A stretch of 64,000 bases of DNA from JBHEBG01 sp046557915 (GTDB lineage: Bacteria; Bacteroidota; Bacteroidia; Flavobacteriales; Flavobacteriaceae), in NCBI RefSeq assembly GCF_046557915.1, contig NZ_JBHEBG010000001.1, positions 1,364,001-1,428,000 of the forward strand, given 5' to 3'. The notes under the pieces are model-generated. The model did not search any database and was not told where the DNA came from. It was given only the letters and a program-made list of their open reading frames with translations. Position 1 is the stretch's first letter; each line of letters opens with the position of its first letter. The position numbers and the translations under genes were made by a program. This document shows, piece by piece, positions 24,545-34,101 of this stretch.

Positions 24545-27103
24545 TTATTCCCAAGAAACAACGAGTTCCCCGGTAATATTCCTTACTACGTAATTAAAGC
24601 CTGTGGAAGCTTCTCCTTTTTCAAAATTTATCTGCCCTTCACGCCATGGATAATGGGCATTGTTATAAAAGAAAATATTTTTATCGCCGATGCGCTGATT
24701 CGGATACACCCTTACAGTGGCATTCTTCAGCCCAGTAATTTTAAGCCTGCGAGTAATGCCAAGTTGCCCTGTGGTCATTTCTTTACAAGATACCACCCCG
24801 TCTTCCTGCTCCACAAAAACACGGCATTCACGATGCCATGCCGGGGGAAAGGTAAAGTTAGCGTGCCCGTTTTCGAGTTTAGTGTCATACCCAAGTAGTA
24901 AAGGTGCGCCTTGTGGAAATTTGAAGGCTTGCTCCACTGTGGTATCAGGGTTATAACCAGAAAAGAAAAAGCCATTATCGTTTCTGGCAATACATAGCAT
25001 GGGGTCTTTTATTTTGGGCGATTCCTTTTTTATCTGGAAAGATATACCGAAGCGAGCCATAAGGTCACGAACCATTTTTGGCCCCGTAAAATACACGGTC
25101 GGGTCATCGGGCTTCAATAGACGTCCCCCATCAAAATGAGAGGAATTCGTTCCCCTGAGGTAGGCCAATTTTCCGCCATTCCAATCGGGGTTGGTACGTG
25201 TCCACATAACATCTCGAGACATATTACCTTGCTCCATTCTGGCCAATACTTCGGTAAACGGGTCGGTAAGTTTGTCAACTTTGGTACGGATGCCTCCTCC
25301 TGAAAAAAGGGCGGAATGTTTTATTTTTTTCGGATAGGGCCTATTCAAATTATCTTGACTATACGTTCTATCGATAACAAATTCACCTTCCAAGGGCAAT
25401 ACGTTTTGCAAATTCAGCATTTGTAAAAACTCAGGTCCTGCTTGATCCGCTGGACCATAGAAAATCACTTTTCCACCTTTTTTAAGATAATCTATCCAAA
25501 ATTTTTCCAAGTTGCTTTCCGCGTCCGGGACGATAGACAGCAAAACCGATTCTTGAAATAACCTAGGATTCTTTAGCCCGATTTCGATTAGATTGGTGGA
25601 AGTAATCACCGTATTTAATGGCAGCCCGCTATTAATGCTTTGGCGTATGAACCAATCCCCATAATAAATTTCTGGTAGGCGATCTTGTCGGTCTTTGGCC
25701 CAATCATGATATTCGTCGAAGGGATATACCCATACCAAGGGGCCAGGTGAGGTAGGCGAATCTGAACGGGCATCGAGTATGTACGGGATCACTTCATTGG
25801 GGACCTTATCGGGCATATTGCCGAAGGAGTCGTCTATGGTCAAAAAATTCAAATGGGTGGGCAACCCAACCTTCCCCTGATTATCGATTCGCGCCAGGGC
25901 CATCGGCAGATATATATCATGGGGTTCGCGCCCATAGCGGTCCAGCCAAGGGCTGTTTTGCCACCACGGATCGTGCGTATAGTAACGAAAGAGATATCTA
26001 TTATCGGGAATGTCCGCGATCCTTGACATATACCCCATTAGCTCTAGTCCAAAGTCACCATCCAAGGCAGCCCATGGCGAGTTCGGTGGAGGTAAAAGAT
26101 TAAACCCGCCATGGTAGATAGCCCGCAAATCTACCCCATCTTTGGCAAGGTCTACCCCTGTAGCAATATTGGTCCCCCGGGTCTCAATACGAAAATTGGG
26201 GCATTCCGCCCTGAACAAATGCCAAAAATCAAGTATCTTGTTCTTCGTCTCCGACAACTTAGAAGTCTTAAATCCCGTTCCCGTAAAAATGGTTCCTGTA
26301 GCTGACCAGGGCTCCATACCGAAACCAAAACCATTGCTCAACCACAGATAGTCAAAATCGAGATCGGCCAAAAAATGTTGGCTTTGTCGTCCGAAAAATG
26401 TACCGAAAGGGGTATTGTTGGGAATGCCTTCTGGAAAACCCGCATAGGCTTCAGAATCTGCATTTAGCGTGGAATAAGAGGAAACAAAGGATTTTTCTCC
26501 CATGGCAGCTCCTTGAACAATTTCAGGATGCTTTTCATATTTAAACGGAGACTTTGCGAATTCAGGTCCAGGATCAAAAGTGGCCCCGATTCGAATCGGT
26601 TTGTGGGTAAGATTCTTCCCAACCTCCTTTAACGTACTTACGATTTCCTTTAGATCGCCAAAGGTAAAATCCGGTGCATCGTCACGATAAACATAGGCAC
26701 GTTCGTGCATCGATAGGTTCTTTGGGCCAGACCCCACTTCATGTTCGGTATTAGGGTTCCCGATATATTTGGCCCATTCCAAGCGCTGATCCATTTCACC
26801 TTTGTAATCCAAGATCTCGGACCCATCCGCCGTCCACAACATTATGGATATGGTATCGGAATGTTTCAACAAGGAAGCCCATTGCGAATACATTGTATAA
26901 GCCACTTCCCGATAATATCTTTTATTTTTCCTCTTGAACGGTTTCAAGGACGCCTCCAAAGTAATATTGTTGAATCTTTTAATTCCGGAATCATCGGGAA
27001 GTCCACTTAGAACATCAGGGGTAGGAGAGGAATTATTAACACACCCTATTAGCAAGGATATGAGAGAGATAGGCAAAAACAAGTGCTTTATAAATGCTTT
27101 CAT
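24545..27103 (-). CDS. Large PUL lipoprotein of unknown family (candidate glycoside hydrolase)
   Basis: The protein has 852 residues. ATG at 27103 gives a clean lipoprotein signal ('FLPISLISLLIGC', Cys at about 21); the longer frame would start at TTG. I do not recognise the family. The sequence contains 'FNNITLEASLKPFKRKNKRY', 'ISIMLWTADGSEILDYKG', 'IRIGATFDPGPEFAKSPFKY', 'FDYLWLSNGFGFGMEPWSA' and 'FLTIDDSFGNMPDKVPNE'. It is rich in Asp/Glu/Trp/Tyr and looks like a TIM barrel followed by beta domains, comparable with GH106/GH42-like enzymes. It is the last gene of the reverse-strand rhamnose locus, 13 bp after an esterase gene. I infer a surface or periplasmic carbohydrate-active enzyme; activity unknown. 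Confidence 0.7.
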   Translation of the reverse strand: MKAFIKHLFLPISLISLLIGCVNNSSPTPDVLSGLPDDSGIKRFNNITLEASLKPFKRKNKRYYREVAYTMYSQWASLLKHSDTISIMLWTADGSEILDYKGEMDQRLEWAKYIGNPNTEHEVGSGPKNLSMHERAYVYRDDAPDFTFGDLKEIVSTLKEVGKNLTHKPIRIGATFDPGPEFAKSPFKYEKHPEIVQGAAMGEKSFVSSYSTLNADSEAYAGFPEGIPNNTPFGTFFGRQSQHFLADLDFDYLWLSNGFGFGMEPWSATGTIFTGTGFKTSKLSETKNKILDFWHLFRAECPNFRIETRGTNIATGVDLAKDGVDLRAIYHGGFNLLPPPNSPWAALDGDFGLELMGYMSRIADIPDNRYLFRYYTHDPWWQNSPWLDRYGREPHDIYLPMALARIDNQGKVGLPTHLNFLTIDDSFGNMPDKVPNEVIPYILDARSDSPTSPGPLVWVYPFDEYHDWAKDRQDRLPEIYYGDWFIRQSINSGLPLNTVITSTNLIEIGLKNPRLFQESVLLSIVPDAESNLEKFWIDYLKKGGKVIFYGPADQAGPEFLQMLNLQNVLPLEGEFVIDRTYSQDNLNRPYPKKIKHSALFSGGGIRTKVDKLTDPFTEVLARMEQGNMSRDVMWTRTNPDWNGGKLAYLRGTNSSHFDGGRLLKPDDPTVYFTGPKMVRDLMARFGISFQIKKESPKIKDPMLCIARNDNGFFFSGYNPDTTVEQAFKFPQGAPLLLGYDTKLENGHANFTFPPAWHRECRVFVEQEDGVVSCKEMTTGQLGITRRLKITGLKNATVRVYPNQRIGDKNIFFYNNAHYPWREGQINFEKGEASTGFNYVVRNITGELVVSWE

Positions 27104-27116
27104 AAATGATTTGATT

Positions 27117-29063
27117 TTAGTGTTCAATTAAAAAAGGGGCCATAGGCAGCCCTTCGGGGCCATATATAAAACATACCGGATTATCGTTCCATGCATATCG
27201 AGCCTTTACAGGATTTACCACCTTTTCAGAGGTTAAATAGATTTTATGATTGTGAATTACCGCCTTGGCGGCCATAAATTTTCCATCGGTTCCGGCCAAT
27301 TCAAAACCACAGGGATTATCCATGGGTTTTGATGTCAACTGACCACTTTCTGTATTTAAATGTATTATCACGGTATCTCCTACTATCTCATGGGATACAT
27401 ATCTGGGGCCATCGGATTCAATATCTTTTCCATATACTTTAGAAAGTGCTTGAAGTGCCAATCGATACCCATAATCTTGCTTATTGGCTGGGTGAACATC
27501 GAATGGATCACCAATATCATAAGAAACCACCATTGTTGTATTCGGCAGGGAAAGTGCTTCCATCTGCGCTAGCCGCAAAGGCGCCCTGGCCACTGACTGT
27601 CTATCCTGTTCCCAGTGGGGTTGATAATTTGACAATTGCACAAAAAGGAAGGGTGCATCCGGTTGTTCCCACCTTTTTCTCCATCCATTGATCAAGGCAG
27701 GAAAGGCCTTTTTATAAAAGTCTGGTCGGCCCATATCCGAACTTCCTTGATTCCATATAAAACCTCTAATTGTATAGGGTAGCAAAGGTGCAACCATACC
27801 ATTGAAAAGATAAGTAGGTCTCTCCGCATTGGTTTCTCCAGGAGGTAAAACCGATTCCTCTGGATTTAAGACCCACCAATTATTCAAAAGATTGATTTTG
27901 GAAGTACTATCACTACTTTTTAAGAAAAATCTTGTACCCTCAACTTGTGGCACGCCCCAAGGCTGAGCGAGGCGAATCAGCACAACGTTTTCACCCACCC
28001 GCAACACTTTGGATGAAAATTCCAGCTCACTTTTTTTGGGGTACAAAGTATATCCTATTTCGATGCCATTTATGTAGATATGCGCCTGTCTATTAAGGTA
28101 GCCCAGCGTTATGCGCCAATCAACATTATCTGTAATGTTCGGCAGTACTATTACTTTCTTTAACCAAATCCAGTTTTTTAAACTATCGCCCGATTCGGTA
28201 ATTTGGGTTATTGACTTCCAAGATAGGCCACTTTGGTCAGAGCTTGAAAAGACTTTTGCCTTTTCCAATTCGGAATAACTGATTTGATTTCTTCGCGCGA
28301 TATGTTTGGACCATTCTGCATTCATTTTAGAACGCCAACTTTTTTGGCCAAAATGAGGCGGTAGGGGAGTTTGAGGAATTATGTGGTCAAATGATTGTAA
28401 GGATTCCCTATCCATCCAAGGGGCAATGGCGGTGCCCCCCCAGGAGCTGTGTATGATTCCAATAGGGATATTTAGTCTCTTTTGGAGCTCTTTTGCAAAA
28501 AACCAAGCGGTAGCGGAAAACTTGGGCAAGGTGTTCACCGTTGGTAATTCCCAACTTCCCAGCTCCAGATCATCCATTTCGACCGGAGAGGCCAATTTGG
28601 GAACATTGAACATACGTATTTTTGGAAAATCTAAATCCTTGATCTCATTTTCATAATTTGTAATCTGGGAGTAAGGGATCCAAGGCCAACCCCCAAGGGC
28701 ATGTTCCATATTGGATTGACCAGAGGCAAACCAGACTTCACCTATCATCACGTCATATAATACAATGGTTTCGGATGTAGAACGAATATTCATTTTATAT
28801 GGGCCGCCGGCCTCCATGGACGGTATTTTTAATGACCACTTTCCATGTTTATCTGCAGTAGTCTTAACCAGGTTGGCTTTAATTAAAACTGATATTGCCT
28901 CGCCAGGCTCTGCAAATCCCCAAACCGGAATATCGATATCCCTTTGCAACACCATATGATCTGTAAAAATTTGAGCAGGTCTCAACTGGGCATGAACATT
29001 ACAAATACATGCAAGTATCACCCAAATTGGAATAATGAATGCTGTATTATTAAGGGGTTTCAT
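27117..29063 (-). CDS. Sialate O-acetylesterase-like carbohydrate esterase
   Basis: The protein has 648 residues. A signal peptide ('IIPIWVILACICNVHAQL') is followed by an N-terminal beta domain ('IFTDHMVLQRDIDIPVWG') typical of sialate O-acetylesterases. The SGNH/SASA hydrolase core has the serine motif 'ASGQSNMEHALGG' near residue 100, 'SSWGGTAIAPW' and the C-terminal Asp/His block 'FDVHPANKQDYGYRLA'. A jelly-roll-like insert of about 120 residues ('GESLKNWIWLKKVIVLP' region) is a common family variation. In the locus it would remove acetyl groups from the glycan so that rhamnosidases can act. Gene order: 62 bp after a GH106 gene, and 13 bp before the unknown lipoprotein. Confidence 0.87.
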   Translation of the reverse strand: MKPLNNTAFIIPIWVILACICNVHAQLRPAQIFTDHMVLQRDIDIPVWGFAEPGEAISVLIKANLVKTTADKHGKWSLKIPSMEAGGPYKMNIRSTSETIVLYDVMIGEVWFASGQSNMEHALGGWPWIPYSQITNYENEIKDLDFPKIRMFNVPKLASPVEMDDLELGSWELPTVNTLPKFSATAWFFAKELQKRLNIPIGIIHSSWGGTAIAPWMDRESLQSFDHIIPQTPLPPHFGQKSWRSKMNAEWSKHIARRNQISYSELEKAKVFSSSDQSGLSWKSITQITESGDSLKNWIWLKKVIVLPNITDNVDWRITLGYLNRQAHIYINGIEIGYTLYPKKSELEFSSKVLRVGENVVLIRLAQPWGVPQVEGTRFFLKSSDSTSKINLLNNWWVLNPEESVLPPGETNAERPTYLFNGMVAPLLPYTIRGFIWNQGSSDMGRPDFYKKAFPALINGWRKRWEQPDAPFLFVQLSNYQPHWEQDRQSVARAPLRLAQMEALSLPNTTMVVSYDIGDPFDVHPANKQDYGYRLALQALSKVYGKDIESDGPRYVSHEIVGDTVIIHLNTESGQLTSKPMDNPCGFELAGTDGKFMAAKAVIHNHKIYLTSEKVVNPVKARYAWNDNPVCFIYGPEGLPMAPFLIEH

Positions 29064-29125
29064 TTTGCTGGTGATAAATATTTCAATCTCTATTATTTCT
29101 TCATTGTAGCATACTATTGCTATAA

Positions 29126-32098
29126 TCAGTATACTGCATGGCTTTGTAGTGTTACAGGGCCTAAAAGGCCCGATTTCTTCAAAGGGAGATCACCCCAAGA
29201 AACCACGTTTTTATTGGCTTTAGCAATATTTGTCTCGGTATATTTTTCTCCTGTTATGGCATCACCCGTCAATCTGTTCGACCAAGTATTGGCAACCTCA
29301 ACCTTGATTGTATTTCTACCATCTCTTAATGCATCACTAACTTCGAAACGATGCGGATTGGTCCAAGTTATTCCTAAAGGGACATCGTTCAACCACACCT
29401 CGGCGATTTCAGAAACTTCACCTAGATCTAAATAGATCTTTTTTCCATCAGCCATTTTATTGAAATCAAAAGATTTTCGGTATGTAGCCGTGCCAGAAAA
29501 ATAACGAATACCATCTTCCTTGGCATCCGTCCAAGAAATTAATTCATCGAACACACTTTTGGTTGGTGCCCCCCAATTTTCAGGAAAACTTAGTTGCCAC
29601 GCTCCTTCTAAGCTAACTATCTGAGTTAAATCGGTCACTTTTTGCGAACCCTCTTCCATTCGCAATTCTAACGGGCCACTGTCTAAAAAAATAGTACCAT
29701 CAGTGGTATATTCAAACCTAGGAAGAGACTTTTTTGATGGTATAATTTCATTGTATGTTGGGTCTGACACACCGTCTTTAAAGACAACAAAATAAGAACC
29801 GTACGGAGGTAAACTCAAGGGGATTTTAGTCACCTTCCCAGTTTGATAATAAATACCAATGGGTAAAATGGCTCCGGTTTCCGGATGCCATAACTCTGGT
29901 ATCTTCGCTCGTTGGCGAAAAGTACAATTTCTGGAAATCCATTTGTTGGTAGTGTTTCTAATAAAATAAAAATCCAAATCATACTTTTGGTAATGTATGT
30001 AATCCAAAGGCGCAATTCTTTGGTCTACATCATTATCCACATAATCAAAATCTGGAGGAATGCCCTGTAACCTGAGAACGTCCAATGGAGAATGATTGGA
30101 ATCTATTTTTCCTTTTTGAAGACCACCTTCCTTGTTTTGCTTTACCCACAAATCATTGGCCAAAGAATCAACAATTTCTAGATTAGTGGTATTGCTCAAT
30201 CCCAAAACACTTGTCGGTTTTTCACCAACTATTATCGCCCCCATTTTTGATAACTCACTGAGCTTTTTCAGTGTTCTAGGACTCAGGCCTTCTTCTGAAA
30301 CATACATTACGTTATACGTAGAAACCCCGGGTAATAATAGTTTCCCATTCTCCACAGTAAGGTCATTCAACAGCACTTCTGTATTGATTACCTCATAATC
30401 GTACCCTTTGCCCACTGCAAATGGGGTGTTTTTGGGAGTGACCAGATTGGGAATTTCCTCTCCGTAATACCAAAGAACGTCTGCCACAAAATCGGTATTC
30501 TGTAATACGGAAGATACCCGCGCCAAATAATCATTGAAGGGCTTTACCTTTGACCACCATACTCTTTTATCATTATAGTGTGTGCCTGCAAAATAGGCTA
30601 TTCCCGGAACGCCATATTCTGATGGATTGTGCGTAAAACCATGAATGACCAATTTATTCATACCCTCCGCGAAAGCCCTATCTGCAAATGGCTTTAAGTT
30701 GATAGGAGCTTCCTGCCAATCCCAGTAGCTGGTAAAAGCCTCCTGTTCCACGATTCCTTTTTTATAAATGTGGGAAGCCGCCGCTATTTCTTTTACCAGC
30801 CAGACCATATCCACACTATCTTTATTTAAGAAGGGGCGTTCATACCAAAATTCTCCCCTAGGGATATCCAATGCTCCCAAAGCCTTCAATGTTTCTACAG
30901 GTATATGATGCATATGGCCTGGCCCCCCCGCCTCTGAACTAATTTTTAAACCATATCGATTACAAATTTCCTTGGCCTTCCCATAATGGTTTTTGATCAT
31001 CATATTGGAAAAGGTCTCGGCATAGTCATGATTAAACTTATGCAGTAATAGGGAATCAAAAACTTTCGGGACAAAAAGACTGGGTAAGAATTTATGAACA
31101 TCATAGCCATTGACTTTCTTAAAGGCGGCCGGAAAAGATGGAGTCCAAGCAAATTCCTTGGCTTCATAGCTGGCCAAGTACAGATATTTCAGTGCCGAAT
31201 CGCCCAAGTCATTTACAAGCGGTTTCAAACGGTCCACAAAATACTCTAAATGCATTTGAGTGGCCGTAGAATCAAAATGGTCTATTATTGGCCCCTTAGC
31301 ATTTCCACTTGGAACAATCAGCTGTTCGCCTGAATTTGAACTTATGAATCGGTAAATGTCCCATTTGCCCGTGTTCGGTCTCCAGTCAAGAATCTCGTTT
31401 TTCGGATTGAAATATTGGGTGACATTAACAATTGAAGTAGTGTCTGAAAGATCTTGCATTTCAGACGGTACCGCAATAACGGAAACTTCCTCGTGGTATA
31501 CAGGCTTTCCATTTTTGGCGTAATCTATAATTCTAGCGTTACCGTGCCGATCTGGAGTAATAGTGGGAAATGGAAGGGCTGTTTTGTTTTGCTCCCCGGC
31601 GGTTATCCGCTTTTTAGAATAATAGATGGTTTTTGCGGCGTGTTGGGCCGTCACCCAACTCCCGCCTGCGTTCCAACTGCTCGATAAGCTCAATCCTACT
31701 TCCAAACCAAGGCGGCCTGCCTCTTTCAAAGCAAATCCTATGGCATTTACCGACTCTTCTTGCATAAAACCAGGTCCTGCCGGTATCATTTTGTTTGGAT
31801 TACCAATTGGCCGTACCCCAATATCAAAAATATCAACCCCTCCAAGACCTGCCTTTTTGATTTCCATTAGTTCAGTGCGCATTCTAACGGTATCAACATG
31901 ACCATTAAGCCACCACCAATACACTTTTGGCCGTGAGATTATCCCAGGTTTCTGGAATTCAGTTTTGAGGGAAGCATAAGAAATGTTAGGGCCATGCTCT
32001 CCTAAATCTTCATGGCAAGAAAGCAAAGCCATGAAGAGGGTAGTTGTTACTGTAAATAAGCAAAGGTTTACCCCTTTTCTAAAGTCTTTATTTTTCAT
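29126..32098 (-). CDS. GH106 alpha-L-rhamnosidase, lipoprotein
   Basis: The protein has 990 residues. A lipoprotein signal ('TLFMALLSCHED') is present. GH106 hallmarks: 'VYWWWLNGHVDTVRM' and 'AGLGGVDIFDIG' near the start, 'SSWNAGGSWVTAQHAAK', a central TIM barrel with 'ISSEAGGPGHMHHIPVETL' and 'RGEFWYERP', and a C-terminal galactose-binding-like domain ending 'NTWSNRLTGDAITGEKYTETN'. The family removes terminal alpha-L-rhamnose from pectin (RG-II) and other glycans. It is paralogous to the GH106 at 34102, with clear shared blocks but large overall divergence, so the two probably differ in linkage or substrate. It lies 56 bp after the sulfatase gene on the same strand. Confidence 0.93.
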   Translation of the reverse strand: MKNKDFRKGVNLCLFTVTTTLFMALLSCHEDLGEHGPNISYASLKTEFQKPGIISRPKVYWWWLNGHVDTVRMRTELMEIKKAGLGGVDIFDIGVRPIGNPNKMIPAGPGFMQEESVNAIGFALKEAGRLGLEVGLSLSSSWNAGGSWVTAQHAAKTIYYSKKRITAGEQNKTALPFPTITPDRHGNARIIDYAKNGKPVYHEEVSVIAVPSEMQDLSDTTSIVNVTQYFNPKNEILDWRPNTGKWDIYRFISSNSGEQLIVPSGNAKGPIIDHFDSTATQMHLEYFVDRLKPLVNDLGDSALKYLYLASYEAKEFAWTPSFPAAFKKVNGYDVHKFLPSLFVPKVFDSLLLHKFNHDYAETFSNMMIKNHYGKAKEICNRYGLKISSEAGGPGHMHHIPVETLKALGALDIPRGEFWYERPFLNKDSVDMVWLVKEIAAASHIYKKGIVEQEAFTSYWDWQEAPINLKPFADRAFAEGMNKLVIHGFTHNPSEYGVPGIAYFAGTHYNDKRVWWSKVKPFNDYLARVSSVLQNTDFVADVLWYYGEEIPNLVTPKNTPFAVGKGYDYEVINTEVLLNDLTVENGKLLLPGVSTYNVMYVSEEGLSPRTLKKLSELSKMGAIIVGEKPTSVLGLSNTTNLEIVDSLANDLWVKQNKEGGLQKGKIDSNHSPLDVLRLQGIPPDFDYVDNDVDQRIAPLDYIHYQKYDLDFYFIRNTTNKWISRNCTFRQRAKIPELWHPETGAILPIGIYYQTGKVTKIPLSLPPYGSYFVVFKDGVSDPTYNEIIPSKKSLPRFEYTTDGTIFLDSGPLELRMEEGSQKVTDLTQIVSLEGAWQLSFPENWGAPTKSVFDELISWTDAKEDGIRYFSGTATYRKSFDFNKMADGKKIYLDLGEVSEIAEVWLNDVPLGITWTNPHRFEVSDALRDGRNTIKVEVANTWSNRLTGDAITGEKYTETNIAKANKNVVSWGDLPLKKSGLLGPVTLQSHAVY

Positions 32099-32154
32099 TA
32101 TTCTTTGATGTACTTAATTATCATTACTCAAGCAAAAAGCGTATGGCAAAGTCA

Positions 32155-33687
32155 TTACCCCAAAACATCTATTGCAAATGCATCATTGGTCTCCTTAGCC
32201 CACTTTTTTAAGTTCTTTCGACATTGTTGTCGAATATGTTGCAGTGTGGGTTCTGAAATCAAATTCTGCAGCTCGCCCGAGTCTCGACCGATATTGAAAA
32301 GTTGTTCTTCTCCCGTACTGTATATATTATATTTAAAAGCCCCCATTCTAACCATTCTGCCCTTGCGGGTCTTGTCCTTTACAAAATCGGCAAGCTCCAC
32401 CACCGTGTAATCTCGCCACTTGGAAGTTCTATTTTCTATCAAAGGTTTCATACTTCTTCCTGTAAACCTTACTGAGGTTTCAATACCTGCGTAATCTAGC
32501 ATTGTGGGTAAAATATCAATCTGGGATACTGCATGATCCTTATCTATCAGCCCCTTTTCCTCCATTCCAGGCCAAAAAACAATCATTGGCACTTTGGCAG
32601 CTTCTTCGTAAAAACTCAACTTTGCAGCCCATTTATGGGCGGCCGCACCGTCTCCATGATCAGAAGTAAAAATTATCAAGGTATTTTCCCAATATCCATA
32701 GGTTTTTAAGGCTTCAAGTACCTTTCCTATTTCGATATCTACCCTTTCCGTTAACCGGTGATAGGCGTTTAAATAACCTTTCCATGCCATATCATCAAAT
32801 TCTCTGTTGGCCAGTTTGGTTTCTACGCCGTATTCATCGTGGTTCTTTCGCTTCTCCGAAATAAAATCGGGTTCGTCTTTAGAAATGGCATGATTATGTG
32901 GTAGCGGCGGCAGTGGTGAAATACTCATCGGATGTGTTCCGATAACATCAGGTAATTTATGCTTGAAACCATAATGTCTGATTTCCAATAATGAATCTTG
33001 GGGCGACACCCAACCGTCTTTTCTTGGATAAAAACAAATATCATGAGGATTGTGATAACTGACCGAAAGAAAGAGGGGCTTTTCCTTCTTGTAGGCTTTC
33101 AAGTAATCAACTACGGCAGTAGTCAAGGGCGGATCTGTTTCCGAACCGAGAAACCATCTTTTTTCTTCAGGGTTCCAAAAAGGCAAAAGATCAAAGCCTT
33201 TTATTTCTTTGTTTCTTACGCTAGATTGTTGCGGATAGCTTTCTGGAAGATGCCATTTGCCCGCCCAAACGGTTTGATAACCAGCGGAACGGAAAAGCTC
33301 CCCAGAGTTAACAACATTGTCCTTAATGCTTTGTCCATTCCACTCTACCCCGGTTTGGTGTGGCATCAAACCGGTAATGATGCTACTACGGGCAGGGCCA
33401 CAAACCGGGGAAGTGCAATACGATTCGGAAAACATTACGCCATTAGCGGCTAGCTCATCCATAGCAGGTGTTTTTACATAGGGATTACCCGCAGCACTCA
33501 GCATATTTGCATGCTGTTGATCGGTAAAAATCAGCACAACATTCGGTCTATTTTTAACTTCAGCAACGTTATCTTGCCCAAGAATTTTAGCGATAGGGAA
33601 TGTGAACACTACTGCGATAAAGAAAATTGCCCTTAACGGCACCAAATACTTCGTGATGGTATAAAAAATATTAAAGAAATGAATCAT
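32155..33687 (-). CDS. Type I (S1) sulfatase
   Basis: The protein has 510 residues. I chose ATG at 33687; a longer frame extends to 33768 but overlaps the mutarotase gene. An N-terminal hydrophobic segment ('IFFIAVVFTFPIAKILGQ') is a likely signal peptide. The sulfatase core begins 'RPNVVLIFTDQQHANM'. The maturation motif 'CGPAR' has the formylglycine cysteine at Cys96 ('SPVCGPARSS'), and further metal or substrate motifs are 'GKWHLP' and 'TSDHGDGAAAHKW'. The enzyme removes sulfate esters from the imported or surface-bound glycan. A sulfatase next to two rhamnosidases suggests a sulfated rhamnose polymer. The cysteine-type site needs an anaerobic or FGE maturase encoded elsewhere. Confidence 0.93.
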   Translation of the reverse strand: MIHFFNIFYTITKYLVPLRAIFFIAVVFTFPIAKILGQDNVAEVKNRPNVVLIFTDQQHANMLSAAGNPYVKTPAMDELAANGVMFSESYCTSPVCGPARSSIITGLMPHQTGVEWNGQSIKDNVVNSGELFRSAGYQTVWAGKWHLPESYPQQSSVRNKEIKGFDLLPFWNPEEKRWFLGSETDPPLTTAVVDYLKAYKKEKPLFLSVSYHNPHDICFYPRKDGWVSPQDSLLEIRHYGFKHKLPDVIGTHPMSISPLPPLPHNHAISKDEPDFISEKRKNHDEYGVETKLANREFDDMAWKGYLNAYHRLTERVDIEIGKVLEALKTYGYWENTLIIFTSDHGDGAAAHKWAAKLSFYEEAAKVPMIVFWPGMEEKGLIDKDHAVSQIDILPTMLDYAGIETSVRFTGRSMKPLIENRTSKWRDYTVVELADFVKDKTRKGRMVRMGAFKYNIYSTGEEQLFNIGRDSGELQNLISEPTLQHIRQQCRKNLKKWAKETNDAFAIDVLG

Positions 33688-33752
33688 AATTTGAGTTTGA
33701 ATTTGTGAGCCTACAATGAACAACCAATCTGTTGACTTGATTACCCTCAATT

Positions 33753-34082
33753 TTACTGGGCCAACCAAAAGACGTTCACTAAAACAGATGTTCTTGGGGA
33801 ATTATCAACGTTTACTTCCATGCAATCTGCCATAAAATCCCACCATTTTTTGACAATGGGATTAGAACTTAAATTTGCTTTACCATGGCTGGCCAGCAGC
33901 TTTTGATAGGCAAAAAGAACGTTGGTTTCCCGATCAAAGAAAATAGCATAATCCAAGATACCAGCCTCTTCTTTGAGCACTACCTTTAACTCCTCCCAAA
34001 TTTCATCGTGTCTTTGTTTATAGATATCCTCAAAACCAGGCTTTAATTTCATTTTAAAACTTCTAATTACTATATCTTCCAT
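33753..34082 (-). CDS. rhaM: L-rhamnose mutarotase
   Basis: The protein has 109 residues, the usual RhaM length. ATG at 34082 is used; an upstream frame opens with TTG. The family pattern is clear: 'FKMKLKPGFEDIYKQRHDEIWEEL' with the catalytic His in 'RHDEIW', 'YAIFFDRETNVLFAY' and 'WWDFMADCMEVN'. It interconverts alpha and beta anomers of L-rhamnose and so speeds entry into isomerisation. It is 19 bp from the end of the upstream GH106 gene. Its presence in the polysaccharide locus is direct evidence that rhamnose is the released sugar. Confidence 0.95.
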   Translation of the reverse strand: MEDIVIRSFKMKLKPGFEDIYKQRHDEIWEELKVVLKEEAGILDYAIFFDRETNVLFAYQKLLASHGKANLSSNPIVKKWWDFMADCMEVNVDNSPRTSVLVNVFWLAQ

Positions 34083-34101
34083 AATGAGGTGGGTAATCTG
34101 T

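Noticed and set aside
24443..24898. Plus-strand frame of 151 residues
   Set aside because: It lies antisense to the 24545 lipoprotein gene over most of its length, with no family match and unlike codon use.
28944..29435. Plus-strand frame of 163 residues
   Set aside because: Antisense to the GH106 and esterase genes; no domain signature.
32998..33453. Plus-strand frame of 151 residues inside the sulfatase gene
   Set aside because: A shadow of the sulfatase reading frame, with no supporting features.
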